Source: Branchiostoma floridae (Eukaryota > Chordata > Leptocardii > Amphioxiformes > Branchiostomatidae). Taken from it: 64,000 nucleotides of DNA. Under the pieces are notes generated by a model. It saw nothing but the letters and a program-made list of their open reading frames with translations, made no database searches and was not told where the DNA came from. Numbering within the stretch: the first letter of the stretch is position 1; every line of letters begins with the position of its first letter. Position numbers and translations under genes: made by a program. Shown here piece after piece: positions 26,301 through 33,989 of the stretch. The stretch covers positions 246,000 to 309,999 of the forward strand of contig NC_049988.1 of the NCBI RefSeq assembly GCF_000003815.2, written 5' to 3'.

Positions 26301-28245
26301 GCACTAAAGGAGTATGTACTTACCCAAACAAATGTCGTTGTATTGGTCATACACCTCTCCTTCTGGACATATTGGGAGTGTTCCTGTAGACAAGATGATT
26401 CAAGATGAAAACAATAAGAAAGCATTCCACACTGGGACCTTACCTGCAATTTTGAGGGGTTAATTACCCCCATAATTGACTACGTGTACATAAATGTACA
26501 AGGAGCCTATATCGGTCTACATTGTCTAGCATTGGCATGAACGAAGAAGCATAATTTTTGTCCAAGCATAATTTTGGTCCAATGTTATAATACTTTTCTA
26601 TACTTGCTTTCACAAAAGCATTGTGAAACGAAGCAAAAGTACCAATATTATCATGACAATGCTACATAATCAAATCGATGATATTTGCAGCTTTCTTCCT
26701 GCAAATTTCAACTGTCATAATAGCCCCATCAGTGTTTTAATTGTGTGCATATGCAAACAAAGCAATTACTCAAGCAACTGGATATGGTTTTTGAAACGGC
26801 CAGACGTTTCAAAATCATTTCCAGTTGCTTGAGTAATTGCTTTTTGTCATATCTTATTACCTGGATGTCTAACCTTCATCGACGTTAATTGTGTGCATAT
26901 TTTGCAATTTAAAGTGCCTTCCTTACAGCTGAATCAAATGAATAGTGACTACAATACGGCTGTCACCCAATGTTCGAGACACAAAACCAGAGACACAATA
27001 TGTTAGCCTTGCTCTCTATATCTGTTTAGGTGAAGTGGACTAATGTTTATCTGTAAACGTAATTCAGTTCCTTACCTGTGGTCGCTACATTTTTATGTTT
27101 TGAACAATACTAAATGCGTTGCTTAGGTTCCAGTTTTGAAAATATGTTAGTGATTATGGAGCAATAAATTCACAAAAAAAAATTCATGCAGTTCTAGCCA
27201 AAGTACAATGTAAATGGTATAGCCAAACAGACGTACCTGCACAGTAGGCCTGAGAACAGCTAGTCGATGGCACCAACTCGTACACGTAGAAAACCCCTTG
27301 TGTATCCACACACCGTTTGACCTGGATGTTCCACGGGAAAGGACAACAATTCCCCGGCACACCGTAGTTAGGACAAACCGTTCTGTTGACTACAGTACTG
27401 TCTGTCGGTAGTGTTCCGTTCATCCATATAGGAACCTGGGTTCCACAGTGGTACGGCTCCACACATGTTGTAGGGATCTCACCGCCGACATAACTTATGA
27501 ACCGGTACCAGTCTTTTGATAGGGTGTTGTCACACAGGAGAGAGTGTCCGGCCTGTACCTCGGCTGCTGAACTCCGCCTGACTTGGTTTAGCTCGCGGTA
27601 GTCAGTACAGGGGTCAGTACTATATGCCCCGCACATCAAACCTAGAACAAGTAGATAAAAATACCCTAATGTCATTTCACCGTAATACAGCAACAGGGTT
27701 AAATATATATTTTTCGACGTATTTTTTTGTCTTTTTATTGTGTCTATACATCAGGGTTCGTTTTTTTAGGTCTACAATTTTCCCTTTAGTAGTACTGGAA
27801 ACAATATATATTACATTTGCGAAATGCCTATTTTTATCTCAAAACTTTTATACAAGGTTAAGTCTTATATAAAGCAAAGTTTTCTTAATCAATTTTCCTT
27901 GATAGCCAGTTGTGTACAACGGTAGTAGCAAATTGAATATTATTTGTTGTATTTGGTAATAATGGTAATTTGCATGATTGTCGCGTTATTATGATACACT
28001 CATGGCGTTTATATAACCACGAATAGCCTCTTGTGATATACTGTGTTGCAGGACGATTACAGTTTCTTCTATAAAAACAATACGCCGTACGGACTGTACT
28101 GTACTTTACTACAATGAATGAGATACAGATCAAACAAGTCGACTTTCACCCTTTCACTTAAACAACTGTAACATGAAATGAACTCACCGATTATAGCAAT
28201 AAGACTAGTAAGTAGAGTCGACGTCCACGTTGTATGGTGCTTCAT
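4880..28245 (-). CDS. Gene 2: single-pass receptor with D8C/MAM/SRCR/LDLa ectodomain and ITAM-like, SAM and U-box tail
   Basis: Seen: 24 coding exons with consensus splice sites and fully compatible phases, summing to 3504 nt (1167 residues plus stop). Order by residue: signal peptide 1-20, D8C 20-154, Cys exon 155-174, MAM 175-336, SRCR 337-443, LDLa 444-483, MAM 484-640, LDLa 641-683, MAM 684-848, transmembrane about 859-883 followed by WRRKKIKK, YxxL pair 921-935, SAM about 998-1051, U-box about 1066-1129. Known: these ectodomain modules bind ligands or glycans; U-boxes recruit E2 enzymes and act as E3 ligases; SAM mediates oligomerisation. Inferred: a plasma-membrane receptor that ubiquitinates on ligand binding, possibly in epithelial or immune recognition. 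No other signal exon lies upstream of the first MAM on this strand, which supports one gene. Main uncertainty: the 5.3 kb and 6.2 kb introns could hide extra exons. Confidence 0.8.
5669..5816 (-). CDS. Gene 2 exon 23: cytoplasmic linker
   Basis: A 148-nt exon (phase 0-1, donor GTAAGT) of about 49 residues, rich in Ser, Ala and Asn, probably disordered. It carries [11 protein letters not shown] and ends NNYTMLV, so further tyrosines (YTML at about 992) could be phosphorylation or sorting sites. It joins in frame to the SAM/U-box exon. Confidence 0.8.
6325..6691 (-). CDS. Gene 2 exons 21-22: juxtamembrane tail with ITAM-spaced tyrosines
   Basis: Exons 6579-6691 (phase 2-1) and 6325-6377 (phase 1-0). 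The spliced frame gives [17 protein letters not shown]: YxxL, seven residues, YxxL (residues 921-935). This fits the ITAM consensus YxxL/I-x6-12-YxxL/I, and acidic residues follow each Tyr. Known: doubly phosphorylated ITAMs recruit tandem SH2 kinases of the Syk/ZAP70 family. The motif is split by an intron, so it is seen only after splicing. Each YxxL could instead be an endocytic sorting signal. Confidence 0.8.
6971..7100 (-). CDS. Gene 2 exon 20: transmembrane helix and stop-transfer
   Basis: A 130-nt exon, phase 1-2, encoding a short polar stalk ([10 protein letters not shown]), about 25 apolar residues starting [19 protein letters not shown], then [11 protein letters not shown] hydrophobic span followed at once by a basic cluster is a classic type I anchor, so everything after it should be cytoplasmic. 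The donor is GTGGGC after AAAGAAAG. Confidence 0.9.
7246..8667 (-). CDS. Gene 2 exons 16-19: MAM domain 3
   Basis: Exons 8527-8667, 8222-8313, 7901-8068 and 7246-7339 (phases 1-1, 1-0, 0-0, 0-1), 165 residues. Landmarks are [41 protein letters not shown] and [14 protein letters not shown]. This is the last extracellular domain before the membrane. The last intron contains a 256-bp inverted-repeat element at 7631-7886. Confidence 0.9.
7631..7886. mobile_element. MITE-like element in the MAM 3 intron
   Basis: Left end TAAAGGTGCGCTCCCACTGC, right end its inverse GTGGGAGCGCACCTTTA; arms extend inward with CTTGCGTCAAGCTTG. About 256 bp, no coding capacity, inside the last MAM 3 intron. Confidence 0.75.
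8771..8899 (-). CDS. Gene 2 exon 15: LDL receptor class A domain 2
   Basis: A 129-nt phase 1-1 exon with acceptor TTTACAG and donor GTATTT. It encodes [27 protein letters not shown]: six cysteines and the conserved acidic calcium site. A dispersed repeat begins only a few tens of bases upstream of the acceptor. Confidence 0.92.
8918..9622 (+). repeat. R1 dispersed repeat, two abutting partial copies
   Basis: 8918-9440 has the GTTAAGTTCGATAATGGGCC and GACGAGAATAACTCGAGAA blocks. At about 9446 a second short copy opens with CCTTCGCCAAGAAGGTTATG and ends at 9622 with TTGGCGAAGGGATGTGTTCG and GGAACTCTAG. It lies in the intron between LDLa 2 and MAM 2. Confidence 0.7.
9688..10906 (-). CDS. Gene 2 exons 11-14: MAM domain 2
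   Basis: Exons 10769-10906, 10405-10496, 9964-10119 and 9688-9772 (phases 1-1, 1-0, 0-0, 0-1), 157 residues. Landmarks are [38 protein letters not shown] and [14 protein letters not shown]. The four-exon structure and phases match MAM 1 and MAM 3, which suggests the domains arose by duplication of the whole exon set. Confidence 0.9.
11208..11327 (-). CDS. Gene 2 exon 10: LDL receptor class A domain 1
   Basis: A single 120-nt phase 1-1 exon with donor GTAAGC. It encodes a complete LDLa module with six cysteines and the calcium-binding end [12 protein letters not shown]. Known: LDLa repeats are calcium-dependent ligand-binding modules. It follows the SRCR after a 6.2 kb repeat-filled intron. 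Confidence 0.92.
11376..11455. repeat. Short tandem repeat
   Basis: A unit of about 30 bp containing GATAATAGTCATACTTGACA occurs twice, followed by a third partial TACTTGACAAATATGAC. It lies just upstream of the first LDLa exon, in the intron. Confidence 0.85.
12951..14310. repeat. Tandem duplication of a 600-740 bp unit
   Basis: Copy 1 starts near 12951 (AGACCGTCAACAAAAGTCGC) and copy 2 near 13695 (AGACCGTCAACAACAGTCGC). Both pass through GAAGAGAAGT, AGTGACTGC and TAGTCTAAAATGC and end around TAATGCCTATCTATACCAAA-type sequence before a CCAGGGTACAGG. The copies are diverged with small indels. They lie in the SRCR-LDLa intron. Confidence 0.75.
14280..14830. repeat. 163-bp tandem repeat array, about 3.5 copies
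   Basis: The string ACCAAAAGTGTTAT recurs at 14371, 14534 and 14697, an exact 163-bp period. The unit also contains TCAAATTTCAGCTCATT and TACCAGGGTACAGG. The open frame of 205 codons across it is repeat-encoded ([12 protein letters not shown] per unit) and not a gene. Confidence 0.9.
15291..17199. mobile_element. Mariner-like non-autonomous element with TA target site
   Basis: Left end CGAGGGCGGTTCAAAAAGTA at 15291, inverse right end ending CCGCCCTCG at 17199, each flanked by TA. The inverted arms extend past 100 bp (ATGCCACTGGTTTTATAA, CTCAAGAGGATAT). No transposase frame. It is interrupted by the element at 16051-17022. Confidence 0.82.
16051..17022. mobile_element. piggyBac-like non-autonomous element nested in the mariner-like element
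   Basis: Flanked by TTAA at 16047-16050 and 17023-17026. Ends are CCCTCAAACACCCGAGTGGG and the inverse CTTGAGGG, with subterminal palindromes GGGGTCCGTTTGGACCCC at both ends and one internal copy. TTAA target sites and CCCT ends are typical of piggyBac. No transposase frame seen. Confidence 0.85.
17484..19207 (-). CDS. Gene 2 exons 8-9: SRCR domain
   Basis: Two exons: 19039-19207 (phase 1-2) and 17484-17635 (phase 2-1). The first reads [28 protein letters not shown] and [10 protein letters not shown]; the second [27 protein letters not shown] and HARDVSVRC. This is the scavenger receptor cysteine-rich fold, with the usual split in mid-domain. I chose the GTTAGT donor at 17483 because it restores phase 1; the nearby GTAAGA would lose the last Cys and GTGGGT would break the frame. 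Known: SRCR domains bind bacterial and modified host ligands. The intron between the halves holds a 100-base gap. Confidence 0.87.
18106..18360. mobile_element. MITE with long inverted repeats around a gap
   Basis: GGCCCCCTCTCACTTGACGT with GCGGCACGCTTGCGGCATT on the left and the exact inverse on the right. It sits inside a larger low-complexity repeat (about 17850-18740) rich in GTTCCAACATG motifs. A related 1.2 kb copy is at 31640-32868. Confidence 0.8.
18186..18285. other. Assembly gap (100 N)
   Basis: Run of N inside an inverted-repeat element in the intron between the two SRCR exons of gene 2. Exactly 100 N suggests a gap of unknown size. Confidence 0.99.
19362..21059 (-). CDS. Gene 2 exons 4-7: MAM domain 1
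   Basis: Four exons: 20934-21059, 20349-20455, 19963-20127 and 19362-19449 (phases 1-1, 1-0, 0-0, 0-1). Together about 162 residues with the MAM plan: [11 protein letters not shown] at the start, [21 protein letters not shown] in the middle, and [14 protein letters not shown] at the end. All four canonical cysteines are present. The exon split is repeated in MAM 2 and MAM 3. Known: MAM domains act in adhesion and receptor self-association. An inverted-repeat element sits about 12 bp past the donor of the third exon. Confidence 0.9.
19711..19950. mobile_element. MITE with CCCCCTTTCCACTAG ends beside a gene 2 donor
   Basis: Ends CCCCCTTTCCACTAG and CTAGTGGAAAGGGGG with inner GCGCTCGCTC and GAGAGAGCGC arms. 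The right edge is about 12 bp past the donor of the third MAM 1 exon (19963). Confidence 0.8.
22136..22370. repeat. Dispersed repeat in tandem (about 115-bp unit)
   Basis: GGAAGGTTGCTAG, ATCAACAAGGAAGGTTGCTA and GTCATGTTTGTACTTGTAG occur twice in order. Related single copies lie at 30660-30790 and 40760-40900. Confidence 0.8.
22412..23160. mobile_element. MITE-type elements of the GAGAGCGCC family
   Basis: 22412-22622 resembles the 19.7 kb element. 22660-23160 ends GAGAGCGCCGTCAAGTGGAA and has an inverted relative at about 34050-34520 (shared CAAGACAGACGTG / CACGTTTGTCTTG and GGCCAATTTTCCATCGCAG). No coding capacity. Confidence 0.65.
23539..25077 (-). mobile_element. AAGGTGGGTTTACACCTGCG inverted-repeat element, copy 1
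   Basis: Left end AAAGGTGGGTTTACACCTGC, right end GCAGGTGTAAACCCACCT. About 1.5 kb, inverted relative to copies at 35082-37099 and 37421-39849. It is inserted in a second repeat (23343-23538 and 25078-25390) marked by CACGGATCCCATACACATCC. Internal frames contain no transposase motif. Confidence 0.85.
25643..25792. mobile_element. Partial MITE
   Basis: Right half of the CCCCCTTTCCACTAG family: GTGTGAATGAGAGGACAACA through GGTCTAGTGGAAA. The left end is missing. Confidence 0.6.
26324..26383 (-). CDS. Gene 2 exon 3: short Cys linker exon
   Basis: A 60-nt exon, phase 1-1, with acceptor TCTACAG and donor GTAAGT. It encodes about 20 residues with the pattern [14 protein letters not shown]. Exons of exactly 60 nt with the same C-P-x-G core follow the D8C exon in genes 1 and 3, which is the main evidence that it is coding. 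It probably forms a small disulphide loop after D8C. No named domain recognised. Confidence 0.78.
26762..26845. repeat. Inverted repeat with GAAACG loop arms
   Basis: AGCAATTACTCAAGCAACTG is mirrored by CAGTTGCTTGAGTAATTGCT, with inner GAAACG and CGTTTC. The following ACCTGGATGTCTAACCTTCA recurs inverted near 41505, so it belongs to a dispersed retroelement tail, possibly Penelope-like (inference). Confidence 0.6.
27237..27641 (-). CDS. Gene 2 exon 2: D8C domain
   Basis: A 405-nt exon (135 codons, phase 1-1) with acceptor TTGTTCTAG and donor GTACGT. It carries the eight-Cys D8C pattern known from uromodulin, GP2, OIT3 and VWDE: LLCDNTL, then [29 protein letters not shown] and the closing YCAG. 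Known: D8C modules are secreted and disulphide-bonded. The exon has the same length as the gene 1 copy; from WYRF to the end the proteins differ by one residue (S for T), while the N-terminal 40 residues differ much more. The hydrophobic stretch upstream in the open frame is the intron's pyrimidine tract, not a signal peptide. Confidence 0.9.
28188..28245 (-). CDS. Gene 2 exon 1: signal peptide
   Basis: ATG at 28245-28243 opens 19 codons plus one base, ending at a GTGAGT donor (phase 1). The peptide starts [19 protein letters not shown]: a short polar N-terminus, then a hydrophobic core. Joined to exon 2 it continues [11 protein letters not shown], a plausible cleavage region just before the D8C domain. 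The start faces gene 3's start 695 bp away on the other strand. Confidence 0.82.
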
Positions 28246-28940
28246 GTTGCCTTTGAGTAATGTAATACAGTGTAATACAGTGTCATGAGCAGAGAAACAC
28301 AAGGAAGTCTTCCTCGCCAAAAATTAGACGCAGCTAACCTGTTATCTGCGATACGCTGTTATCGCCACAGGTGCATGGAGTTTACTTAACAAATATTTGC
28401 CGTGTAATGCGGTGGCTGTTATAAAGATGATAAACCCTGCCCTGTTGTTGAAGGTCATAGCTTATTTGGCGTTGTGTCAGAGACATGGCATATTTATGTA
28501 ACGTAGGATTACGACACATAATAAACTATGACATATTGCTATGCACAATGAAGCTTGACTGAATTCATGTATAATAAATTAACACGTTGATAATAGTGTA
28601 CGCGACAGTAAAATTCAATAGCTAACAAATTAACACGTCGATAATAGTGTACGCAACAGTAAAATTCAATACCAAGGCGGCATTGTCGATTGATTATGTT
28701 TGCTCGATAAAATTGCATTAGAGCTGTTTACTTTCCCACCGGGGAGAAACGCGAAAACAACTTTGATGGACAGTTTGTTTGCACAATATTTGCTGACAGT
28801 TTTTCCTGTGCAAATTTCCTGATGGCTAGTTTACTGCCAAAAGTTAATGGACTTAGTCAGCTAAAAACTTTATCGCGTTGGAAACTGTAAACTTTCTTCA
28901 TTTCCTCACAGACTACCGCGGGTTGGAGAAGAGCGCAACC
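28246..28940. promoter_or_regulatory. Shared upstream region between divergent genes 2 and 3
   Basis: 695 bp separate the start codons of gene 2 (minus) and gene 3 (plus). Contents include GATA-type motifs (TTATCT near 28342, TTATCG near 28360, GATAA near 28430) and a tandem duplication at 28579-28670 in which AACACGTTGATAATAGTGTA is repeated as AACACGTCGATAATAGTGTA. Whether transcription starts inside is not shown; an acceptor-like CTCACAG at 28911 hints that gene 3's coding start may follow a 5' UTR intron. Confidence 0.45.
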
Positions 28941-28992
28941 ATGAGGCTTTCTCCCGCCGTGGCGGTTATGCTTCTCACTGTCTTCATGACAG
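28941..28992 (+). CDS. Gene 3 candidate exon 1: signal peptide
   Basis: ATG at 28941, 17 codons plus one base, donor GTAAGA (phase 1). It encodes MRLSPAVAVMLLTVFMT, a compact secretory signal. The ATG context GCGCAACCATGAGG is favourable. It is the only plus-strand signal exon I found upstream of the pentraxin and D8C exons, all of which start in phase 1 and so can be joined to it. The link spans a 12.8 kb or larger intron and is inferred. Confidence 0.65.
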
Positions 28993-29839
28993 GTAAGACA
29001 TTGTGTTTAAAGCCATCTTGATATCAAATTATAATATAATTCAAACTGCCTCATGTTAGAAAGTCTCAGTCGATAAGAAAAAGTACGTTTTATGTTCGCG
29101 TTGACGAAAAATGAACTTGAAAACCCATTCCTTGGAGCCGATAGAGCTACGAACTCGCTACAAGCAACTCTTAAAATTCGTTTAACAGTTGTCTGTATGC
29201 AAAATCAAAAAGTATGATTGAAAAGACTCGTCTTTTATTTATGGAACTAGTTAAGAAATCTGTCAAATTTGCAGTGAGGTTGCCGCCATATAGAATATAT
29301 ATAAAATGGGAGTGTAATTGATCTGGTAATAGTTTGGGTTACTTGTAAATTAAGTCCACAGCGTTAGGTTAGCTATGCACAGTAGGGAAAACTGTGAATT
29401 AAAAAAAAAAAACTTTGAATCAATGACTTTTCTATCTAGTCATCCTACAACCTGACTCACTGATACTCCAGCTTCTACATTGCTGTGTTCCATAGTTATT
29501 GTGTGTTCACATTGATTTGTCACAGTAAGGCTAATGTGTTAAAGTTAAAACGTCACTTGTAAACTTTTATACCTGGCGGTCCGTTTGCAATCATGCCCAC
29601 GCAACGACAATTATTTTAGGCCAATTTATTTTTCAACAATCTTAAATTTTCCTTTTTTAAATGCTTACAAAACCGTCCATGTGATCCTTTCTTTCCGTCA
29701 AACTTAATCAGATTGTGTTTTTTAAGAAATTGTCACTGAATTTACAATGGCGACGGAAAACACGTTAACTTTTCTTCCAGTCTTTCTGGCTATCCCAAAC
29801 CACAAACACATGCACATCTATACAGAAAGCTTTGCTATT

Positions 29840-30130
29840 ACATTGAATCACCAAAATGATATTCGTGAGTCTCATTTTGGTGCTATTATGTGTTAAAGGT
29901 TGCGCTATCAAATTAAATCGTGAGCATCTACATGTTTATTTAATGTTAAAAGGAGTGATATCACATTAAATTAACAGAAGACTCGGGTGTCTCTACATGG
30001 TGATTTAATGTCTTAAAGCGGGCGAAATCACACCGAATTACCAAAGGAAGATTAATCTCTATTTGGTAATTTAATGTGTTAAAGTGGCGCTATCACATTA
30101 AATAGCCAAAAGGAAGTTCGTAAGTCTCTA
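29840..30130. repeat. Degenerate tandem repeat in gene 3 intron 1
   Basis: About four imperfect units of roughly 70-80 bp around ATTTAATGTGTTAAAG and TATCACATTAAAT. Another small tandem, TAACTTTAAACTTGTC, is doubled at about 30405-30440. 28993-29840 holds nothing recognisable. Confidence 0.6.
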
Positions 30131-31049
30131 TTCATATTTCTTTCTGGTGAAATGATACGGCAAAGTCCCTATCAATAGCTAAAACATCTCAAGTATCACG
30201 TTTTTCCAACACAAGAATGTCTTTAAACTAAAAGAAAAATGAATAGCTAAAAGCTCGTTAGTTTAGCAGCATATATGAGCTTCCATGTTATTAGGTAAGT
30301 TTGACAAATTGTTAATCATGGACAAGTGAATGATAAGGTATTGTACGTTTATTCATAACAAATATTTCTGTGTTTTACTTCTAATTCTAGAACTTAATAC
30401 AAAGCTAACTTTAAACTTGTCTAACTTTAAACTTGTTAGCGTACTGATTAAAAAAAGCTTTAGCAAAAGCTTCATTAATAACCAATGATAGAAACTACTT
30501 CATCACATCCGAGAAATGGCTTATCTCATGAAATTTGATGTGATGTCTCTCCCCGTAGTCTTCAGTAAACATAATATTGAACACGCTTATTGAACGCAAA
30601 TTGCTTTTTTTACGAGAAGTCCAAGTGAAAAGATATTGAAAAAGTTAAGGATCAAAGAAGGAAGGTTGCTAGTGTAGGCCTTATCGACAAGTAAGGTTGC
30701 TATGCATGTCACCTGACGTTATGTTTATACTTACCGTAAAATTGATGTCAATGAGGTCAGCTGAAGACAGGACTGTTACATTTAGCACGACTAGACTATG
30801 CATTTTATCTTTATACAATTCAACTTTATATTTAGTTTTTTTCTAATTACTGTCACACTGCTGAAAGGGACTCCACTTGACGTCAATTGCAATCAATGTA
30901 GTTTTAAAAGAACGTGGATATAAGTGTAGAATATTGAAGTATTAGTCTGACTAGACACACAATTCCCACGGTGATAATAAGGGCACACCTAGTTGCCAAA
31001 TTAGGGAATTCTTAAGGATGGTAAATTTTGTATAGAGTATTACTAATAT

Positions 31050-31286
31050 CCCCTTTTTACTAGAACGGCGCTCTCGCCGCGCTCTCTCTGCGACCTCAAA
31101 TTTGACAGATCGCGCAACGAATTGAAAAAAAAAAAAGAATCTTTTTACACTTTGTGTGTTTTGTTGTCTTTTCTGTCACACTTTTGCATTTTGCATGATA
31201 TACCCAGTGTGAAAGCGAAGGCTACGCATATCCTATTTAGGTCGCAGAGAGAGCGCAGCGCGATCACCGTCTAGTGGAAAGGGGGC
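31050..31286. mobile_element. MITE, CCCCCTTTCCACTAG family
   Basis: Left CCCCTTTTTACTAGAACGGC, right CACCGTCTAGTGGAAAGGGG, with inner arms GCGCTCTCTC and GAGAGAGCGC. About 237 bp, close in layout to the 19.7 kb copy. Confidence 0.8.
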
Positions 31287-31639
31287 CCAAGCAAGGTTGC
31301 TATGAAAATCTTTATCTAAAGTAAATGTTGCTGTGGACGTTATCTTACACCGTATTTGCACACAGCACAGCCATCTCCCCCGCTATAAAAACCGTTGTAA
31401 CTGTTTAACATTTCAATGTTTCAACTACATTTTACTAGCGCTGATGTAAGATAAACTGCTGAGATGTGTGCTTAGAATTTTTTTATTCTATATGGATTAA
31501 ATTCACCACCTTAGAAATTTTCGCACCTTTGATTTTATGGTGATTCGAATCACCATCTCGGCAATGTTTGTTGCACTGTTTTTGCGACGCCTAGCGTAAC
31601 AGTATAGTATGCGTCCGATTGGCAAGACAGAACTCTACA

Positions 31640-32868
31640 GGTCCCCTCTCACTTGACGTGGGGCACGCTTGCGGCATTGCTGCGTTCGTTCACTGCGGCA
31701 CTGTTGTGTTAATTTCGCCGATTTTGTCTTGCACTCACACTGACGTGGGGCACTGTTGCGTTTCTAGACTAAATGAACATGCTATTGACAATTGCAGCGT
31801 TGTCAATTGATGAAAAATCACCGTAAAATGATGAGAATGCCCCAAAATGAGATTTATGATGAAAAGATTTCCCTTATGATAATGAATTATATGGTACATA
31901 TGCTATAAATAACCTTGAAAGACTTTTACAGTAAAGGAAATGACCCAAATGAACGGACACGAACCATATACCATATTTCACTCGATGTGTATGTTTTGCA
32001 CCATGTAACGTTATGTGTAATTATGTATGTTTATATGTTTATTCACCAATTTTGCAAATTTTTAAAATTTGAAAATGCTTGATATTTCATACTTTTTTTG
32101 TATGACGCGGAGTATTTTCATTGCCGGCGGATGGCTTGCCAGCCTATTGATGTCTAAGTCTATCATATTTGTAAAAAGTGAGAAAAATATGGCCCATGGG
32201 TCCGAATGACTGCAATTTTGTATTTTATCGGCGGCAGGCTACCAGCAATGATTAGCTTGTAACGTTATAACGCAAGCGCAAACGCAAACTCGTTATCATC
32301 CAACATAAATAATTTCTTTTTGAACGTTGTACGATAATCTTTTTCTCTATATCCGTAGGTTAATCGATAAAGAAGTTACTTATTTTTTGTTTTCAAGTAT
32401 AAAATACTGACCTAATTCCAATTAAATAAATCAAAAGATGTATTTTTAAGTTAACTCTGAATACGGATACAAGGTAAGTTTTCTGGAATTTGCAGTGTTT
32501 TTACTGGATCGAAAACCACTGTAAAATTATCAGAAATGCATCTATAATAGTTTTTCGGTAATGAAAGGATGTTCACTTTTGATTCTTGGTGTAAATTAGG
32601 CAAAATATATCCTTGATACTGTTTGGGGCATGGTGGCGGCACTGTGGGGGCATTGTTGGGGCACCGTTGGGGCACTGTTGCGGCATCTTGCCACTTGCGT
32701 TATTTTTAAACTTTTTAAAAAACGTCGCGCTTGCAAGCGGCACTTCTAGGTTTGCTTGCGGCACCTCTAGGTTTGCTTGCGGCACCTCTAGGTTCCGTGG
32801 GGGGTACATCTGCGTTTTCGAACGCAGCAATGCCGCAAGCGTGCCGCACGTCAAGTGAGAGGGGGCCT
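31640..32868. mobile_element. 1.2 kb inverted-repeat element
   Basis: Ends GTCCCCTCTCACTTGACGTG and CACGTCAAGTGAGAGGGGGC with inner GCACGCTTGCGGCATTGCTG and its inverse. It includes three direct copies of CGGCACCTCTAGGTTTGCTT-type 20-mers near 32740-32795. No transposase frame. Confidence 0.8.
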
Positions 32869-33036
32869 TACGGGATTTTCTGGAATTTCTGCGCCGGGCT
32901 GAAACCATTACCTCGATCTTTTGGTGGGGTTTATTGTCGCAGCGCAAGGTGGTATTTTCCGTCTCCGAATTAACCTGATTCGGGTGGCGCGCTGGTATGG
33001 TGTACATCAGCCTAAAGCCGTAGTCTTCAATAGCTT

Positions 33037-33827
33037 ATACATAGCCGAATTTAGCTCCTGACTTTCTTCTGACTATGGTTAGGAGTGATTCGGGAGCAAG
33101 GTCGGCTGGGGTTCGGCTTGGCCGACTGGTGTTCGGCTGCGCCATCCGAATGATTTGAAATGTTCAAAACATTCGGCTCTTCACGGCAGATCTGGAATGG
33201 GTTGGTTGGTAGTTGGCTGGCGTTCGGCGCGGTAGTGTTTGGGTGTAAGTTAGCGGTCAAATCTAAATCTTAACCACGCCATAAACACTGGTAACTTACT
33301 CCCAGCTTCCTACCAACAATTCACCCAAAAATCGTAGACAAATCTCTGCTAACTCATTCCTAAGCAAAATGACTATGACCATGACGTAGGCGAATCACCC
33401 CCAAACTTCACACGACCGACATCCAGCCAAAAAAGAGAACCATAAATGCAATATTGGAACACTCTGTGATCGAAATTTGATCTCTTGGTGACGTTCACAA
33501 AATAGAAGAAATAATAATTTTGATTGAAAAAGAAAATGACCACTCTTTTGAAAATCACTGATTATGTCCATTTCAAGTCATGAAAGGGTTATCCATCGGT
33601 TGGGAATCAGTCAGGAGTGATTCGGCAGTCTGCGGCGAGAGGTCGGGATGGTTGGGAATAGCATTCGGGACACAGTCGTAAGTCATTTATCTGGTTAGGA
33701 CATGTTCGGGACATGTTCGGCGCTAAAAGATAGGCGTGGCCTAAACTGGTCAGACTGCTCCCTGAACTACTGCCAACCTGAGTCGGCTAAGGGTCGGCTG
33801 GTGTTCGGGAGCTGAATTTGGCTATGT
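33037..33827. mobile_element. Inverted-repeat element
   Basis: ACATAGCCGAATTTAGCTCC on the left and GGAGCTGAATTTGGCTATGT on the right, with inner GTCGGCTGGGGTTCGGC and GGTCGGCTGGTGTTCGGG. About 790 bp, non-coding. Confidence 0.75.
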
Positions 33828-33989
33828 GTAACCTAGGCTTAATCTGTCCCCTTTTAAAGAAACCAGTCTCTAGACGTCACTACAAACCATATGTAGTACG
33901 TCAGTCATCACACAATATGAATAATATGAGCAATGTCATACGTTTTACGCAATACCTCAATTTTAAAATAAAACTAAGAAAATAACAAA

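Larger units (their letters stand above)
21060..26323. other. Gene 2 intron between Cys exon and MAM 1, repeat-filled
   Basis: No further exon was recognised on the minus strand. 21.1-22.1 kb shows nothing identifiable. The rest is repeats, listed separately. Confidence 0.5.

Noticed and set aside
28941-28992. Signal exon belonging only to the first pentraxin
   Set aside because: Not rejected outright, but its phase fits D8C equally well, so I did not fix the junction.
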